A DNA stretch of 64,000 bases from Hallerella porci (GCF_003148885.1 NZ_QGHD01000009.1:31937-95936), one strand, 5' to 3'; numbered from the stretch's first letter, positions 52,242 to 62,544 are shown. Program-made: numbers and translations. Notes: generated by a model not told the origin, from the letters alone.

Positions 52242-53573
52242 ATGCAGAAATTAGCAGGCCCTGTCGGGATTCTCGGATTTGGAATTGAAGGCAAAAGTAC
52301 TTTAGATTATCTCGTGCGAAACGGCGAAAAAGAAATCGTCGTCATGGACAAAAATCCGGTGACGTTACCCGCGCTTCCGAGCGATGTGAATGTGAAAATT
52401 TTCACCGGCGAAAAATATTTGGACGGTTTAAAAGATTCTGTGACCGTCGTGCGTTCGGCGGGAGTTTATCCGCTTTCGAATGAACTCTTCCGTTTTCAAA
52501 TGAACGGCGGATCTCTCACAAGTCAAATCGAAATTTTCTTGAATGAAACGAAATCGAAATCGGTCGTCGGCGTCACAGGAACTCTCGGCAAAGGCAGCAC
52601 CGTGAGCATGATTCGTCATGCGTTAAATGCGTGCAAAATTCCTTGCATTATCGGTGGAAATTTTGGAGTTCCCGCGTTGGATTTGTTAAAAGATGATTCG
52701 CCCGAACGCATTTCCATTTTGGAACTTTCTTCGTTTCAGTTGATGACTCTTCCGGTTTCGCCGCATGTGGGCGTTGTGCTCCGCGTTTCGACGGAACATT
52801 TGGATTGGCACAAATCCGTCGAAGAATATCGCGATGCAAAAGCGAATTTAGTCCGCTGGCAAAAGCGAAAAGATTATTGCGTTTATATTCAAGATGCAGC
52901 GCCGTCGGCTGCGATTGCTGCACAGTCGGGCGCACAAAAATTGAGCTATGGCACAAAAGATGCCGATGCGATTTTTTCTTCGGATTCGCTTTCGATTGAC
53001 GGCTACGAATTAAAACTTTCGGATTGTAAAATCCGCGGCGCTTATCAGTTAGAAAATATGGCGGCAGCACTTCTCGCGGTGAAGGCGCTCGGCGCCGATG
53101 TGCCCACCGCTTTGCAAGCGTTAAAATCTTACGAATCGTTACCGTTCCGCATGGAATTTAAAGGCGAAAAAAATGGCATTGAATTTTATAATGATTCGTA
53201 TGCGACTCGCCCGGATGCGACGATGGCCGCAGTAAAAAGTATGCGTCGTCCGTTTGCTTTAATTCTCGGCGGCTCGGAAAAGAACGCAGACTTTACCGAA
53301 CTTTCTAAACTTCTCGTTTCGCTTCCGCAATTAAAGAAAATTTCCCTCATCGGCGCCACAGCAGAACGGATGCTCGCCTCGTTGAACGAAGCCAATGCGC
53401 AAATTCCGATGCACATTTTCCCCAATTTAGACGAAGCCTTTGCCGATGCGTGCAGCCTTGGCGCGGGTTCCGCCGTTCTCCTTTCCCCTGCCTGCGCAAG
53501 TTTCGGACTTTTCAAGAACTATAAAGTCCGCGGGGAAAAGTTTAATGAACTAGTGAGTTTAGTTAGGAATTAG
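52242..53573 (+). CDS. murD: UDP-N-acetylmuramoylalanine-D-glutamate ligase
   Basis: 443 aa. N-terminal nucleotide fold (VGILGFGIEGKSTLDYL), central Mur-ligase ATP domain and C-terminal domain with EFYNDSYATRPDATMAAVKS and LILGGSEKNADF, all MurD-like. It adds D-Glu to UDP-MurNAc-L-Ala in peptidoglycan synthesis. The P-loop reads VTGTLGKGSTVS, whereas most MurD proteins have GTNGKTT, so two residues differ there while the Lys is kept. Other mur genes are not adjacent. A terminator follows. Confidence 0.92.
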   Translation: MQKLAGPVGILGFGIEGKSTLDYLVRNGEKEIVVMDKNPVTLPALPSDVNVKIFTGEKYLDGLKDSVTVVRSAGVYPLSNELFRFQMNGGSLTSQIEIFLNETKSKSVVGVTGTLGKGSTVSMIRHALNACKIPCIIGGNFGVPALDLLKDDSPERISILELSSFQLMTLPVSPHVGVVLRVSTEHLDWHKSVEEYRDAKANLVRWQKRKDYCVYIQDAAPSAAIAAQSGAQKLSYGTKDADAIFSSDSLSIDGYELKLSDCKIRGAYQLENMAAALLAVKALGADVPTALQALKSYESLPFRMEFKGEKNGIEFYNDSYATRPDATMAAVKSMRRPFALILGGSEKNADFTELSKLLVSLPQLKKISLIGATAERMLASLNEANAQIPMHIFPNLDEAFADACSLGAGSAVLLSPACASFGLFKNYKVRGEKFNELVSLVRN

Positions 53574-53580
53574 GAAGGAG

Positions 53581-53603
53581 AGCCCACTTCTTCGAAGTGG
53601 GCT
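53581..53603 (+). terminator. Terminator of murD
   Basis: Perfect 10-bp stem AGCCCACTTC / GAAGTGGGCT with a TTC loop, 7 bases after the stop. Its T tract is weak (GCCCATTTTC). Confidence 0.75.
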
Positions 53604-53649
53604 GCCCATTTTCTGAAGCAAAATAGGATGTTATTTCTCATTTTTTCTC

Positions 53650-53907
53650 GTGCAACGCTGCATGAACACTTCAAAAGGGATTTGAACATTCTGTGCAACG
53701 CTGCATGAACACTTCAAAAGGGATTTGAACATTCCGCGCAACGCTGCATGGACACTTCAAAAGGGATTTGAACATTCCGTGCAATGCTGCATGAACACTT
53801 CAAAAGGGATTTGAACATTCCGTGCAACGCTGCATGAACACTTCAAAAGGGTTTTGAACATCCTTGCAACACTGCATAACCACTTCAAAAGAATTTTGAG
53901 CTATTCG
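53650..53907. repeat. 43-bp tandem repeat, six units, with two dyads per unit
   Basis: Units begin at about 53650, 53693, 53736, 53779, 53822 and 53864. The first four are near identical (one to three changes), the fifth has a few, and the sixth is decayed. Each holds TGCA-ACGC-TGCA and TTCAAA-AGGGA-TTTGAA, two short inverted repeats. There are no spacers, so this is not a CRISPR array, and 43 is not a multiple of three, so it is not a peptide repeat. The rest of the 509-bp murD-ffh gap (53908-54082) shows nothing clear except a short GCTAGCCGAAGGCGGAGC palindrome-like stretch near 54033. Confidence 0.9.
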
Positions 53908-54082
53908 CATAGACTCGATGAGGCTTTTCCCGATTTTTTATGCAATCAATTCTTTCGTGAGCAAGTAAAATCAACTCAACAACTCAACCTTTGCACTTTC
54001 TCCGCGCGCCATTTCATTTCTCGCTAGCCGAAGGCGGAGCCGTGCGAACTCATTTCTCATTTTAATTATATTTTGCCGCACT

Positions 54083-55441
54083 ATGATGTTTTCACAGCTG
54101 ACAGACTCTTTGGAATCGACTCTTAAAAACCTGCGAGGACAGGGAACTTTAACCGAAGAAAACGTAGCGGATTCGCTCCGCGAAGTGCGCCGCGCTTTCC
54201 TCGAAGCCGACGTAAGCTTTAACGTGACCCGCGATTTTGTGAAAGCGGTCAAAGAAAAAGCGATGGGCAAGGAAGTACTGACTTCGGTGACGCCGGGACA
54301 GCAGATTGTGAAAATCATCCACGATGAATTGGTGCAGGTGATGGGCGGCGAAACGAAAGAACTCGCCCTCGCTGGGAAGCCTCCTGTCGGCATTATGATG
54401 GTCGGTTTGCAAGGTTCGGGCAAGACGACTTTTGCTGCAAAAATTTCCCTCTACTTGCGCAGTAAGCGGAAGAAGAAACCTCTCCTCGTCGCCGCTGACG
54501 TTTACCGCCCCGCAGCTATTAAACAGCTGCAAGTTCTCGGCAAATCGATTGGCATTCCGGTTTACGACGAAGGCGAAGGCAACCCGGTTGAAATCATTCA
54601 GCACGGTTACGAATACGCCGAAAAGAATGGTTTCGATGTGGTCATTTACGATACCGCAGGCCGTTTGCAAATCGACGAAAAGTTGATGCAAGAATTGGAA
54701 AAAGCCCGCGATGCTGTGCACCCCGAAGAAATTCTCTTCGTCGCCGATGCGATGATCGGTCAAGAAGCGGTAAATGTTGCGCAAACTTTCTTCGAACGAT
54801 TGAATTTTACAGGCGTTTGCCTTTCGAAAATGGATGGCGATGCCCGCGGCGGTGCGGCGCTTTCGATTAAGAAAATTACAGGCGTTCCCATTTGCTTTAT
54901 CGGCGTCGGCGAAAAGCCCAACGAAATTGACCTCTTCCATCCGGATAGAATGGCAAGTCGAATTCTCGGCATGGGCGACGTGGTTTCTCTCGTTGAAAAA
55001 GCGCAGTCGGTCATCGATGAACGCGACGCCAAAGATTTGAAGAAGAAAATCCTGAATAATACTTTTGACTTGGACGATTTTCTGCGTCAACTGCGCACGA
55101 TTAAAAAGCTCGGTCGCTTAAAAGATATTTTAGGACTTATTCCAGGACTCAACAAACTCCCGCTCGATAAAATCAACGAAAAAGAAATGGTTTACGTCGA
55201 AGCGGTTCTGAGTTCGATGACGCCGAAAGAAAGAAAGCATCCGAATCTCATCAACGGAAGCCGCAAAGCTCGCATTGCAAAAGGTTCGGGAACGGATGCT
55301 GCCCGCGTCAATCAAGTTCTTCGCCAATTTGAAGAAATGAAAGAAATGTTCAAGAAAATCGGATCGATTGCGAAAAAGCAAAACGGAGGCAATCCGGTCG
55401 GTTCGAATTATACCCCGCCGAAGAAGAAAAAGAAACGTTAA
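54083..55441 (+). CDS. ffh: Signal recognition particle protein
   Basis: 452 aa (ATG ATG at the start; either is possible). N domain 1-85, GTPase G domain with GLQGSGKTTFAAK, DTAGRLQIDEKLM and LSKMDGDARGGAALS, then the Met-rich M domain (about 295-430) that binds 4.5S RNA and signal sequences, with a basic KKKKKR tail. It targets ribosomes making membrane proteins to FtsY. Full length for the family. Confidence 0.97.
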   Translation: MMFSQLTDSLESTLKNLRGQGTLTEENVADSLREVRRAFLEADVSFNVTRDFVKAVKEKAMGKEVLTSVTPGQQIVKIIHDELVQVMGGETKELALAGKPPVGIMMVGLQGSGKTTFAAKISLYLRSKRKKKPLLVAADVYRPAAIKQLQVLGKSIGIPVYDEGEGNPVEIIQHGYEYAEKNGFDVVIYDTAGRLQIDEKLMQELEKARDAVHPEEILFVADAMIGQEAVNVAQTFFERLNFTGVCLSKMDGDARGGAALSIKKITGVPICFIGVGEKPNEIDLFHPDRMASRILGMGDVVSLVEKAQSVIDERDAKDLKKKILNNTFDLDDFLRQLRTIKKLGRLKDILGLIPGLNKLPLDKINEKEMVYVEAVLSSMTPKERKHPNLINGSRKARIAKGSGTDAARVNQVLRQFEEMKEMFKKIGSIAKKQNGGNPVGSNYTPPKKKKKR

Positions 55442-55515
55442 ATTTGAAGTGGGTCACATTTCAAAATTCTTTACTCTTTACGGATGCGATTTTCTGAACT
55501 AATTTTGGAGGCACT

Positions 55516-56373
55516 ATGAAATCCATGAAACTTTTGGCTCTTGCCGTTTCTCTTTTCACCGCGACTTCTTTTGCAGAAGACGGTATGTTCTCGGACGCTC
55601 TTCCCAAAAACTGGAATGCCGACGTGCTCGCTGCAGCTCAGTTTACGCGTCATCATTACAGCAACTGGAATAATGGTGCCGACGGCGGTAACACGAATGT
55701 TTGGCTTCTCAAATATGACGCCGATGTGACCGGACATTTCTCGCATTTAGATTGGCGCACCGTCGTGAAACTCGAATGGGGTCAAACCTATATGAAGGGG
55801 ACGGGAACCCGCAAATCCAGCGATAAAATTTTCATCGAATCGACTGTCGGCGAAAATGATTTCAAGCCGTTTGAACCGTATGCAGGTGTGCGTTTTGAAT
55901 CGCAATTTGCGAAGAGTTACACTTACACCGATTCGACGAAGACTCCGGTTTCTTGCTTTATGGATCCGGGTTACATTACTCAAATGCTCGGTGTGGCATT
56001 CGTCCCGAACGATAACTTTAGACAAAGCTTTGCGTTTGCAAACCGCATGACCGTTTCGGATGGTTACGGTTGGGCAGATGATAAAGACACGAAAAAGATT
56101 GAAAAGTTCCGCGATGAACCGGGCTTAGAAAGTGTGACGGAATACAAAATTTCCCTTTCTTCTTTGGCTTCGTTCAAGTCGCGTCTTTGGGCTTTTGTCA
56201 ATTTCAAAGGCGTTGATGAAATCGACGGCAAGTGGGAAAATAATTTAGATGTGACCATCGCTCCGCTGATTGTTTTGAGCGTCGGCGTGGAAGTCGCTTA
56301 CGATAAAGACATCGACGAAGATACGCAATACCGCGACGCTGTGACTCTCGGCATTACGTGGAGATGGTTCTAA
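55516..56373 (+). CDS. DUF3078-type outer-membrane beta-barrel protein
   Basis: 285 aa. Signal peptide about 1-20 (ATSFAED). AAAQFTRHHYSNWNNGADGG matches the DUF3078 start motif (SQTxYxNWxxGGxN). The rest is strand-rich and ends TLGITWRWF, with the terminal Phe of an outer-membrane barrel. Function unknown. TTGGAGG precedes the ATG, and its own terminator follows. Confidence 0.8.
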   Translation: MKSMKLLALAVSLFTATSFAEDGMFSDALPKNWNADVLAAAQFTRHHYSNWNNGADGGNTNVWLLKYDADVTGHFSHLDWRTVVKLEWGQTYMKGTGTRKSSDKIFIESTVGENDFKPFEPYAGVRFESQFAKSYTYTDSTKTPVSCFMDPGYITQMLGVAFVPNDNFRQSFAFANRMTVSDGYGWADDKDTKKIEKFRDEPGLESVTEYKISLSSLASFKSRLWAFVNFKGVDEIDGKWENNLDVTIAPLIVLSVGVEVAYDKDIDEDTQYRDAVTLGITWRWF

Positions 56374-56400
56374 AGAAAATTCGGAATGAGAAATTCAACG

Positions 56401-56430
56401 AGGCGCCTTCGGCGCCTTTGTTTTTTTTAT
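56401..56430 (+). terminator. Terminator after the DUF3078 gene
   Basis: AGGCGCC-TTC-GGCGCCT hairpin followed by TTGTTTTTTTT, 27 bases after the stop. Confidence 0.85.
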
Positions 56431-56471
56431 TTTTGGGGTGGTAAATTTTTCCTTTTTCACAAGGTAGCGTT

Positions 56472-59400
56472 ATGATTATTCTTCGCGGTTCGCCAGCTCT
56501 TTCCGCTTTCCGGATTCAGAAACTTCTTTCCGATTTTCAGCAAGAATCCCTTCCGGTAAAGGGAATTTACGCAGAATTTGTCCACGTGGCAGATCTCGAT
56601 TCGGAACTTTCTCGTGAAAAGAAAGAAACTCTTGAAAAAATTTTGACTTATGGTCCTTCGTTGGAAGCGAAAAATCCCGAAGGCACTTTGTTCGTCGTCG
56701 CTCCGCGTCCGGGAACGATTAGCCCGTGGAGCTCGAAGGCAACGGATATCGCGCACATTTGCGGCCTCGCCGAAGTCAAACGCATTGAACGCGCTATCGC
56801 TTATTATATCGATTTTAACGGCGGCGTTACCGAAGAAATTTCGCAAAAAGTCAAAGCGAAAATTCACGACCGCATGACGCAGAAAGTCTTCCAAGCTTTT
56901 AATCAGTTGGGAGTTCTCTTCCTTCACGAAGAACCGAAAAAATTGGTGGAAGTTCCGATTCTCACCGAAGGGCGTAGCGCTTTGGTCCGCGCTGACAAAG
57001 AAATGGGACTTGCGCTTTCTCCGTCCGAAATGGATTATTTGCTGAGCAGCTTTACCGCGCTCAAACGGAATCCGACCGATGTAGAACTTTACATGTTCGC
57101 CGAAATGAATTCCGAACATTGCCGCCACAAAGTGTTTGGCGCCGAATGGACAATCGACGGTGAAAAGAAAGATTTGTCGCTTTTCCAAATGATTAAGAAC
57201 ACTTACAAGTTGCATTCGACCAATATCTTGTCGGCGTATAAAGATAACGCTGCGGTGATGGACGGTGCAGCAAAAGCCGGTCGGTATTACGCAGATCCGA
57301 AGACGAATAAATACGATTGGCACGAAGAACCGATTCCGGTTTTGATGAAAGTGGAAACGCATAACCACCCGACGGCGATTTCTCCGTTCCCAGGTGCTGC
57401 AACAGGAAGCGGCGGCGAAATTCGCGATGAAGGCGCAACAGGTCGCGGTTCCAAACCGAAGGCTGGTCTCACCGGCTACAGCGTTTCGAATTTGAAAATT
57501 CCGGGTTACGAACAGCCGTGGGAAAAGAACTTTGGCAATCCGTCGCGTTTGGCTTCGCCTCTCGATATTATGATCGAAGGTCCTCTCGGTGGCGCTGCGT
57601 TTAACAATGAATTTGGTCGTCCGAATATTCTCGGTTACTTCCGTACTTTCGAAGAAGAAGTGCCTTCGACAAAGGGCAAAGAAGTTCGCGGTTATCATAA
57701 GCCGATTATGCTCGCTGGCGGTCTCGGCAACATTAAACAAGAATTTATCGCCAAGGGAAGCATTCAACCGGGTGACGCATTGATCGCTCTCGGCGGTCCT
57801 GCGATGCTTATCGGTCTCGGCGGCGGTGCCGCAAGTTCTGTCACAAGCGGAAGCGGAAACGAAGATTTGGATTTTGCGAGCGTGCAACGCGGAAACCCCG
57901 AAATGCAACGTCGCTGCCAAGAAGTCATCGATCGCTGCTGGGCTTTGGAAAAAGAAAATCCGATTTCGTTCATTCATGACGTCGGCGCAGGTGGACTTTC
58001 GAATGCTTTCCCCGAACTCGTCAACGACGGCAATGTCGGCGGTAAATTTGAACTTCGCAAAGTGCCGAACGATGAACCGGGAATGAGCCCGTATGAAATT
58101 TGGAGCAATGAATCGCAGGAACGTTATGTGATTGCAGTGCCACAAGACAAGCTCAAAGTCTTTGACGAAATTTGCAAACGCGAACGTTGCCCGTATTCGG
58201 TCGTCGGAACAGCTGTCGCTGATAAACATTTGACTTTGACGGATTCGCATTTCAATAATACGCCTGTCGATATGCCGTTGAACGTTCTTCTCGGAAAACC
58301 GCCGCGGATGATTCGCGATAATCATTCGGCAAAGCGCCCGCTTCCGTCGGAACCGATTCTCAAAAATCGCAGCGTAAAAGAAATTGCAGAACGCGTTCTC
58401 GCAAACCCGAGTGTCGCAGACAAAACATTCCTCATTACGATTGGTGACCGCTCGGTGACCGGAATGATCGCTCGCGATCAGATGGTGGGGCCGTGGCAGG
58501 TTCCGGTGGCAGATGTTGCGGTAACGACTGCAACTCTCGATTCTTACGAAGGCGAAGCGATGAGCATCGGCGAACGCGCTCCGGTCGCTTTGATTTCGGC
58601 TGCGGCAAGTGCTCGCATGGCTGTCGCAGAATCGCTCACGAATATGGCTGCGGCAAGCGTCGCTGACATGGGCCGCATCAATCTTTCTGCAAACTGGATG
58701 GCTTCGCCGAATTACGAAGGCGATGGCGCTGATTTGTATGAAGCGGTAAAAGCAATCGGCATGGAACTTTGCCCCGAACTCGGCATTACGATTCCGGTGG
58801 GAAAAGATTCGATGAGCATGAGCACCGTCTGGGAAGACAAAGACGGCAAGCACAATGTGACCGCTCCGATTTCCGTTGTCATCAGCGCATTTGCGCCGGT
58901 AGCAGATGCCCGCAAAACATTAACGCCGGTTCTCGAAAAGAAGCCTTCGCGTTTGCTTTTGGTGGACCTTGCCCGCGGCAAGAATCGTATGGGCGCATCG
59001 ATTGCAGCTCAAGTTTTCTGCGAACTCGGCAATGTTTCTCCGGACGTCGAAAGTGCCAAGGAATTGCGCGCCTTCTTCGAAACGGTGCAGAAACTCAACC
59101 GCGAAGGAAAGCTTCTCGCTTACCACGATAAGAGCGATGGCGGTCTCTTTGTTACCGCACTCGAAATGGCATTTGCAGGCCATACCGGCGTTACATTGGA
59201 TATTTCCAAACTCGCAGGAAGCGATGTCGATGTTCTCTTCAACGAAGAACTCGGCGCAGTGCTTCAAGTGGCAAATGAAAACGTGGATGCGGTGAAGGCT
59301 GCATTCGCGGCAGCGGGATTAGCCGATACCGTAAGTGACATCGGAACTTTGAACGATTCGTATCAATTTATCGTCGGCGATTACCGCGAAGATATTTCGA

Positions 59401-60335
59401 AACTCCGTTCGATTTGGAGCGATACCACGCGTCGCATCGCGGCGCTCCGCGATAATCCGGCTTGCGCCGAAAGCGAATATCAGTTGAAACTCGAACAGAA
59501 TGACCCGGGCATTACGCCGAAGGTTACATTCGATATGCAGCTGAAGAAAGATTACGCAAGTCGCCCGAAGATGGCAATTCTCCGCGAACAAGGTGTGAAT
59601 GGCGAAGTTGAAATGGCTGCGGCCTTTGACCGCGCAGGCTTTGAATCTATCGACGTGCACATGACCGATATTTTAAGCGGACGCGTTTCGCTCAAAGATT
59701 TCCAAGGTCTTGTCGCTTGCGGTGGCTTTAGCTATGGCGACGTTCTCGGCGCCGGCGAAGGCTGGGCAAAGAGCATTCTCTTTAACGAAAAAGCGCGTCA
59801 AGAATTTGAAGAATTCTTCCATCGTAAGAATACATTCACCTTGGGCGTTTGCAACGGCTGCCAGATGGTTTCCAATTTGAAGGATTTGATTCCGGGCGCA
59901 GAACATTGGCCGCGTTTTGTGCAAAACCTTTCGGAACGTTTTGAAGCGCGTTTTGTCAGCCTCAAAGTCGAAGAAACGCCGGCAGTTCTTCTCAAAGGAA
60001 TGGCGGGTTCTGTTCTCCCGATTGCAGTTGCACACGGCGAAGGTCGCGCGGAATTTGCAAGCCGCGAAGCCGCAGAAGCTTGCGTCAAATCGGGCTTGGT
60101 CAGCCTCCGCTATGTCGATGGCAATCACGCTTACACGGAACGCTATCCGTTAAATCCGAACGGTTCTCCGTTTGGCATTACCGGCCTCACGAGCAAAGAC
60201 GGCCGCGCGCTCATCATGATGCCGCATCCGGAACGCGTCTTCCGCACCGTGCAATACAGCTGGCATCCGGCGGATTGGGGCGAAGATGGTCCGTGGATGA
60301 AGCTCTTCCGCAATGCCCGCGAATTTGTGGGTTAA
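56472..60335 (+). CDS. purL: Phosphoribosylformylglycinamidine synthase, single-chain form
   Basis: 1287 aa. Large PurL with N-terminal PurS-like part, two synthetase halves ([36 protein letters not shown] and [19 protein letters not shown] visible) and a C-terminal class I glutaminase with [20 protein letters not shown] and [12 protein letters not shown], whose Cys1127 is the nucleophile. [11 protein letters not shown] holds the catalytic His. It makes FGAM from FGAR, glutamine and ATP in purine synthesis. It is unlike the small PurL/PurQ/PurS of many bacteria. Confidence 0.97.
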   Translation: MIILRGSPALSAFRIQKLLSDFQQESLPVKGIYAEFVHVADLDSELSREKKETLEKILTYGPSLEAKNPEGTLFVVAPRPGTISPWSSKATDIAHICGLAEVKRIERAIAYYIDFNGGVTEEISQKVKAKIHDRMTQKVFQAFNQLGVLFLHEEPKKLVEVPILTEGRSALVRADKEMGLALSPSEMDYLLSSFTALKRNPTDVELYMFAEMNSEHCRHKVFGAEWTIDGEKKDLSLFQMIKNTYKLHSTNILSAYKDNAAVMDGAAKAGRYYADPKTNKYDWHEEPIPVLMKVETHNHPTAISPFPGAATGSGGEIRDEGATGRGSKPKAGLTGYSVSNLKIPGYEQPWEKNFGNPSRLASPLDIMIEGPLGGAAFNNEFGRPNILGYFRTFEEEVPSTKGKEVRGYHKPIMLAGGLGNIKQEFIAKGSIQPGDALIALGGPAMLIGLGGGAASSVTSGSGNEDLDFASVQRGNPEMQRRCQEVIDRCWALEKENPISFIHDVGAGGLSNAFPELVNDGNVGGKFELRKVPNDEPGMSPYEIWSNESQERYVIAVPQDKLKVFDEICKRERCPYSVVGTAVADKHLTLTDSHFNNTPVDMPLNVLLGKPPRMIRDNHSAKRPLPSEPILKNRSVKEIAERVLANPSVADKTFLITIGDRSVTGMIARDQMVGPWQVPVADVAVTTATLDSYEGEAMSIGERAPVALISAAASARMAVAESLTNMAAASVADMGRINLSANWMASPNYEGDGADLYEAVKAIGMELCPELGITIPVGKDSMSMSTVWEDKDGKHNVTAPISVVISAFAPVADARKTLTPVLEKKPSRLLLVDLARGKNRMGASIAAQVFCELGNVSPDVESAKELRAFFETVQKLNREGKLLAYHDKSDGGLFVTALEMAFAGHTGVTLDISKLAGSDVDVLFNEELGAVLQVANENVDAVKAAFAAAGLADTVSDIGTLNDSYQFIVGDYREDISKLRSIWSDTTRRIAALRDNPACAESEYQLKLEQNDPGITPKVTFDMQLKKDYASRPKMAILREQGVNGEVEMAAAFDRAGFESIDVHMTDILSGRVSLKDFQGLVACGGFSYGDVLGAGEGWAKSILFNEKARQEFEEFFHRKNTFTLGVCNGCQMVSNLKDLIPGAEHWPRFVQNLSERFEARFVSLKVEETPAVLLKGMAGSVLPIAVAHGEGRAEFASREAAEACVKSGLVSLRYVDGNHAYTERYPLNPNGSPFGITGLTSKDGRALIMMPHPERVFRTVQYSWHPADWGEDGPWMKLFRNAREFVG

Positions 60336-60355
60336 GCTCTGCGAAAAAATTCACC

Positions 60356-60384
60356 AAGCCTCCGAATTTCGGAGGCTTTTTCAT
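60356..60384 (+). terminator. Terminator of purL
   Basis: AAGCCTCCGA-ATT-TCGGAGGCTT perfect stem followed by TTTC, 20 bases after the stop. Confidence 0.85.
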
Positions 60385-60428
60385 TGCTATATTATCGCCA
60401 CCGCCAGATGTCGTATTTCTGGGGAACC

Positions 60429-60443
60429 GGGCGAGAACCGCCC
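60429..60443 (+). promoter_or_regulatory. Small hairpin in the thrS leader
   Basis: GGGCG-AGAAC-CGCCC just upstream of the AAAGGA ribosome site of thrS. It could influence translation, as an operator does in E. coli thrS, but no tRNA-Thr-like anticodon arm is evident. Confidence 0.4.
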
Positions 60444-60459
60444 ACCAAAGGAAAATATC

Positions 60460-62397
60460 ATGTCTCAAATCGAAATCACTTTCCCCGATGGCTCCGTACG
60501 TTCCGTAGCATCGGGCACCACCGGCCTCGAAATCGCGAAAGGCATTTCCGAAGGACTCGCCCGTAAAGCTCTTGGCGTCAAATTGGGGAACAAGGTTCTG
60601 GACCTTTCCCGTCCGCTGACCGAAAGCGGCACCATCAAAATTATCACGCCGAACAATGACGACCCGGATGCCTTAATGCTCCTGCGCCACAGCTGCAGCC
60701 ATGTGCTCGCCGAAGCCATCTGCGATTTGTTTCCGGGGACAAAGTTGGCGTATGGCCCCGCCATCGAAAAAGGTTTCTATTACGATTTGATGACGCCGAC
60801 TCCGATTAAAGAAGAGGATTTCCCGAAAATTGAAAAACGCATGAAGGAAATCATCAAAGAAGATCGTCCGTTTACCCGTTGCGAAGTCAGCGCCGCCGAT
60901 GGCCTGAAACGCACCGAGGGCGACAAGTACAAGACGGATAACGCGCAGCGCGCACTCGCCCGCGAAGGCAGCGACGGTACGCTCAGTTTCTACGTGACTG
61001 GCGAACCGGGCAAGAACTTTGAAGACCTCTGTGCCGGCCCCCACGTGCCTTCTACCGGCAAACTCAAGAATTTCAAGGTGCTCTCGATGTCGGGCGCCTA
61101 CTGGCATGGCGACCAGAACTCTGACCAGCTGACCCGTGTGTACGGCACCTGCTTTGCCGATAAGGAAGGTCTCGAAACTTACCTGAAGTTCCTGGAAGAA
61201 GCCGAAAAGCGCGACCACCGCAAGATCGGCAAGGAAATGGACCTCTACCACATCGAAGACCATTCTCCGGGCATGGTGTTCTGGCACCCGAAGGGCACCA
61301 AAATGGTGAACGCCCTGAAGGACTACATCCGCGGTAAGATTGACCGTCGCGGCTACCTGGAAGTCATCACGCCGGAAATCGTGAACAAGACTTTGTGGAT
61401 CAAGTCCGGCCACGCCGACAAGTACAACGAGAATATGTTCAAGACGCTGGCGGGCGACGTGGAAATGGCCGTGAAGCCCATGAACTGCCCCTGCCACATC
61501 CAGATTTTCAACACGGGGCTCCGCAGCTGGCGCGACCTGCCGATGCGCCTTGCCGAATTCGGTAAGTGCCACCGTTACGAACCTGCCGGTACCATGCACG
61601 GACTGATGCGTGTGCGCGGCTTTGTGCAGGACGACGCCCACATCTTCTGTACCGAAGACCAGATTGCAAGCGAAGTGGCTGACTTCTGCGCCCTCGTGAA
61701 GGAAATCTACCACGACTTCGGTTTCGACGATATCGTGGTGAAGTTCTCCACCCGCCCCGAAAAGCGCGTGGGTTCCGACGAAATCTGGGACAAGGCTGAA
61801 GCCGCCCTCGCCGAAGCCACGAAGCTCGCTGGCCTCGACTACATCCTGAACCCGGGCGAAGGCGCCTTCTACGGCCCGAAGCTCGAATTCACGCTGAAGG
61901 ACAGCCTCGGTCGTGACTGGCAGTGCGGTACGATCCAGGTGGACTTCAACCTTCCGCAGCGTCTCGGTGCCGAGTATGTCGGCAAGGACAACCAGAAGCA
62001 CATTCCGGTGATGCTGCATCGTGCAGCCGTCGGTTCCATCGAACGCTTCCTCGGCATCCTCATCGAAGAATTCATGGGCGATTTCCCGCTGTGGCTTGCT
62101 CCGGTTCAGGCCCGCGTGCTCCCGATTTCCGAGAAGTTCGTTGACTACGCCAAGTCCGTGGAAAAGGAACTCGTGAACGCCGGCGTCCGCGTGGAAGTCG
62201 ATGAAAGCAACGAGAAACTCGGCTACAAGATTCGCCAGTGCGAACTGCAGAAGGTGCCGTACAAGATTATTGTCGGCGAAAAGGAACAGGCTGAAGGTTT
62301 CATCGCTGTCAACAAGAGAAAGGAAGGCGATAAGGGTCAGATGACCGTCGCCCAGTTCCTCGAAATGACCGCTGAAGACAGAAAGGTTGTGCGCTAG
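60460..62397 (+). CDS. thrS: Threonyl-tRNA synthetase
   Basis: 645 aa from the ATG at 60460 (AAAGGA upstream). TGS domain (about 1-62), the editing domain with LRHSCSHVLAEA and CAGPHVPSTG, then the class II core with Zn ligand Cys343 in MNCPCHIQIF, motif 2 RYEPAGTMHGLMRVRGF, and a C-terminal anticodon domain. It charges tRNA-Thr. Codon use changes inside the gene: up to about 60950 it is like the neighbours (AAA, TTA, GAT frequent), and after that AAG, CTG and GAC dominate to the end. This suggests an imported 3' portion. Confidence 0.97.
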   Translation: MSQIEITFPDGSVRSVASGTTGLEIAKGISEGLARKALGVKLGNKVLDLSRPLTESGTIKIITPNNDDPDALMLLRHSCSHVLAEAICDLFPGTKLAYGPAIEKGFYYDLMTPTPIKEEDFPKIEKRMKEIIKEDRPFTRCEVSAADGLKRTEGDKYKTDNAQRALAREGSDGTLSFYVTGEPGKNFEDLCAGPHVPSTGKLKNFKVLSMSGAYWHGDQNSDQLTRVYGTCFADKEGLETYLKFLEEAEKRDHRKIGKEMDLYHIEDHSPGMVFWHPKGTKMVNALKDYIRGKIDRRGYLEVITPEIVNKTLWIKSGHADKYNENMFKTLAGDVEMAVKPMNCPCHIQIFNTGLRSWRDLPMRLAEFGKCHRYEPAGTMHGLMRVRGFVQDDAHIFCTEDQIASEVADFCALVKEIYHDFGFDDIVVKFSTRPEKRVGSDEIWDKAEAALAEATKLAGLDYILNPGEGAFYGPKLEFTLKDSLGRDWQCGTIQVDFNLPQRLGAEYVGKDNQKHIPVMLHRAAVGSIERFLGILIEEFMGDFPLWLAPVQARVLPISEKFVDYAKSVEKELVNAGVRVEVDESNEKLGYKIRQCELQKVPYKIIVGEKEQAEGFIAVNKRKEGDKGQMTVAQFLEMTAEDRKVVR

Positions 62398-62420
62398 TCA
62401 ATAACCGAAAAACATTCGGA

Positions 62421-62451
62421 AACGTAGGTTCCTTTGAGCCTACGTTTTTTT
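62421..62451 (+). terminator. Terminator of thrS
   Basis: AACGTAGGTTC-CTTT-GAGCCTACGTT stem (one G-T pair) with a seven-T run, 23 bases after the stop. Homologous in sequence to the terminator at 62712. Confidence 0.88.
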
Positions 62452-62485
62452 ATCGTCGGCGACAACCGCCTAAGGCGAGAGCAGC

Positions 62486-62503
62486 GGACAAACTTGTTTG
62501 TCC
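62486..62503. repeat. Perfect palindrome GGACAAAC-TT-GTTTGTCC
   Basis: Eight-bp arms with a 2-base centre, in the non-coding stretch between the two thrS 3' ends. It may belong to a short mobile palindromic element. Confidence 0.7.
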
Positions 62504-62521
62504 ATTGCCGAGCCGCAGCAG

Positions 62522-62544
62522 TTTGGAGTGCGAAGCACTCCAAA
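62522..62544. repeat. Perfect palindrome TTTGGAGTGC-GAA-GCACTCCAAA
   Basis: Ten-bp arms. Its right arm runs into the first bases of the duplicated thrS 3' end, which begins at 62542, so this palindrome marks the junction. Confidence 0.75.

Noticed and set aside
53650..53907. CRISPR array
   Set aside because: Repeats are directly contiguous at 43 bp with no unique spacers, and no cas genes are nearby.
54149..55090. 313-aa frame antisense to ffh
   Set aside because: Shadow of the conserved ffh coding frame.
56457..58853. 798-aa open frame antisense to purL
   Set aside because: It is the mirror of a clear purL reading frame; composition (H, R, F, N rich) is typical of a codon-bias shadow and there is no ribosome site.
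60379..60459. T-box or tRNA-like regulatory leader for thrS
   Set aside because: Only a 5-bp hairpin is present; no specifier loop, T-box sequence or anticodon-like arm could be found.
60673..62019. 448-aa open frame antisense to thrS
   Set aside because: Shadow of thrS, His/Val/Phe-rich, without family motifs.
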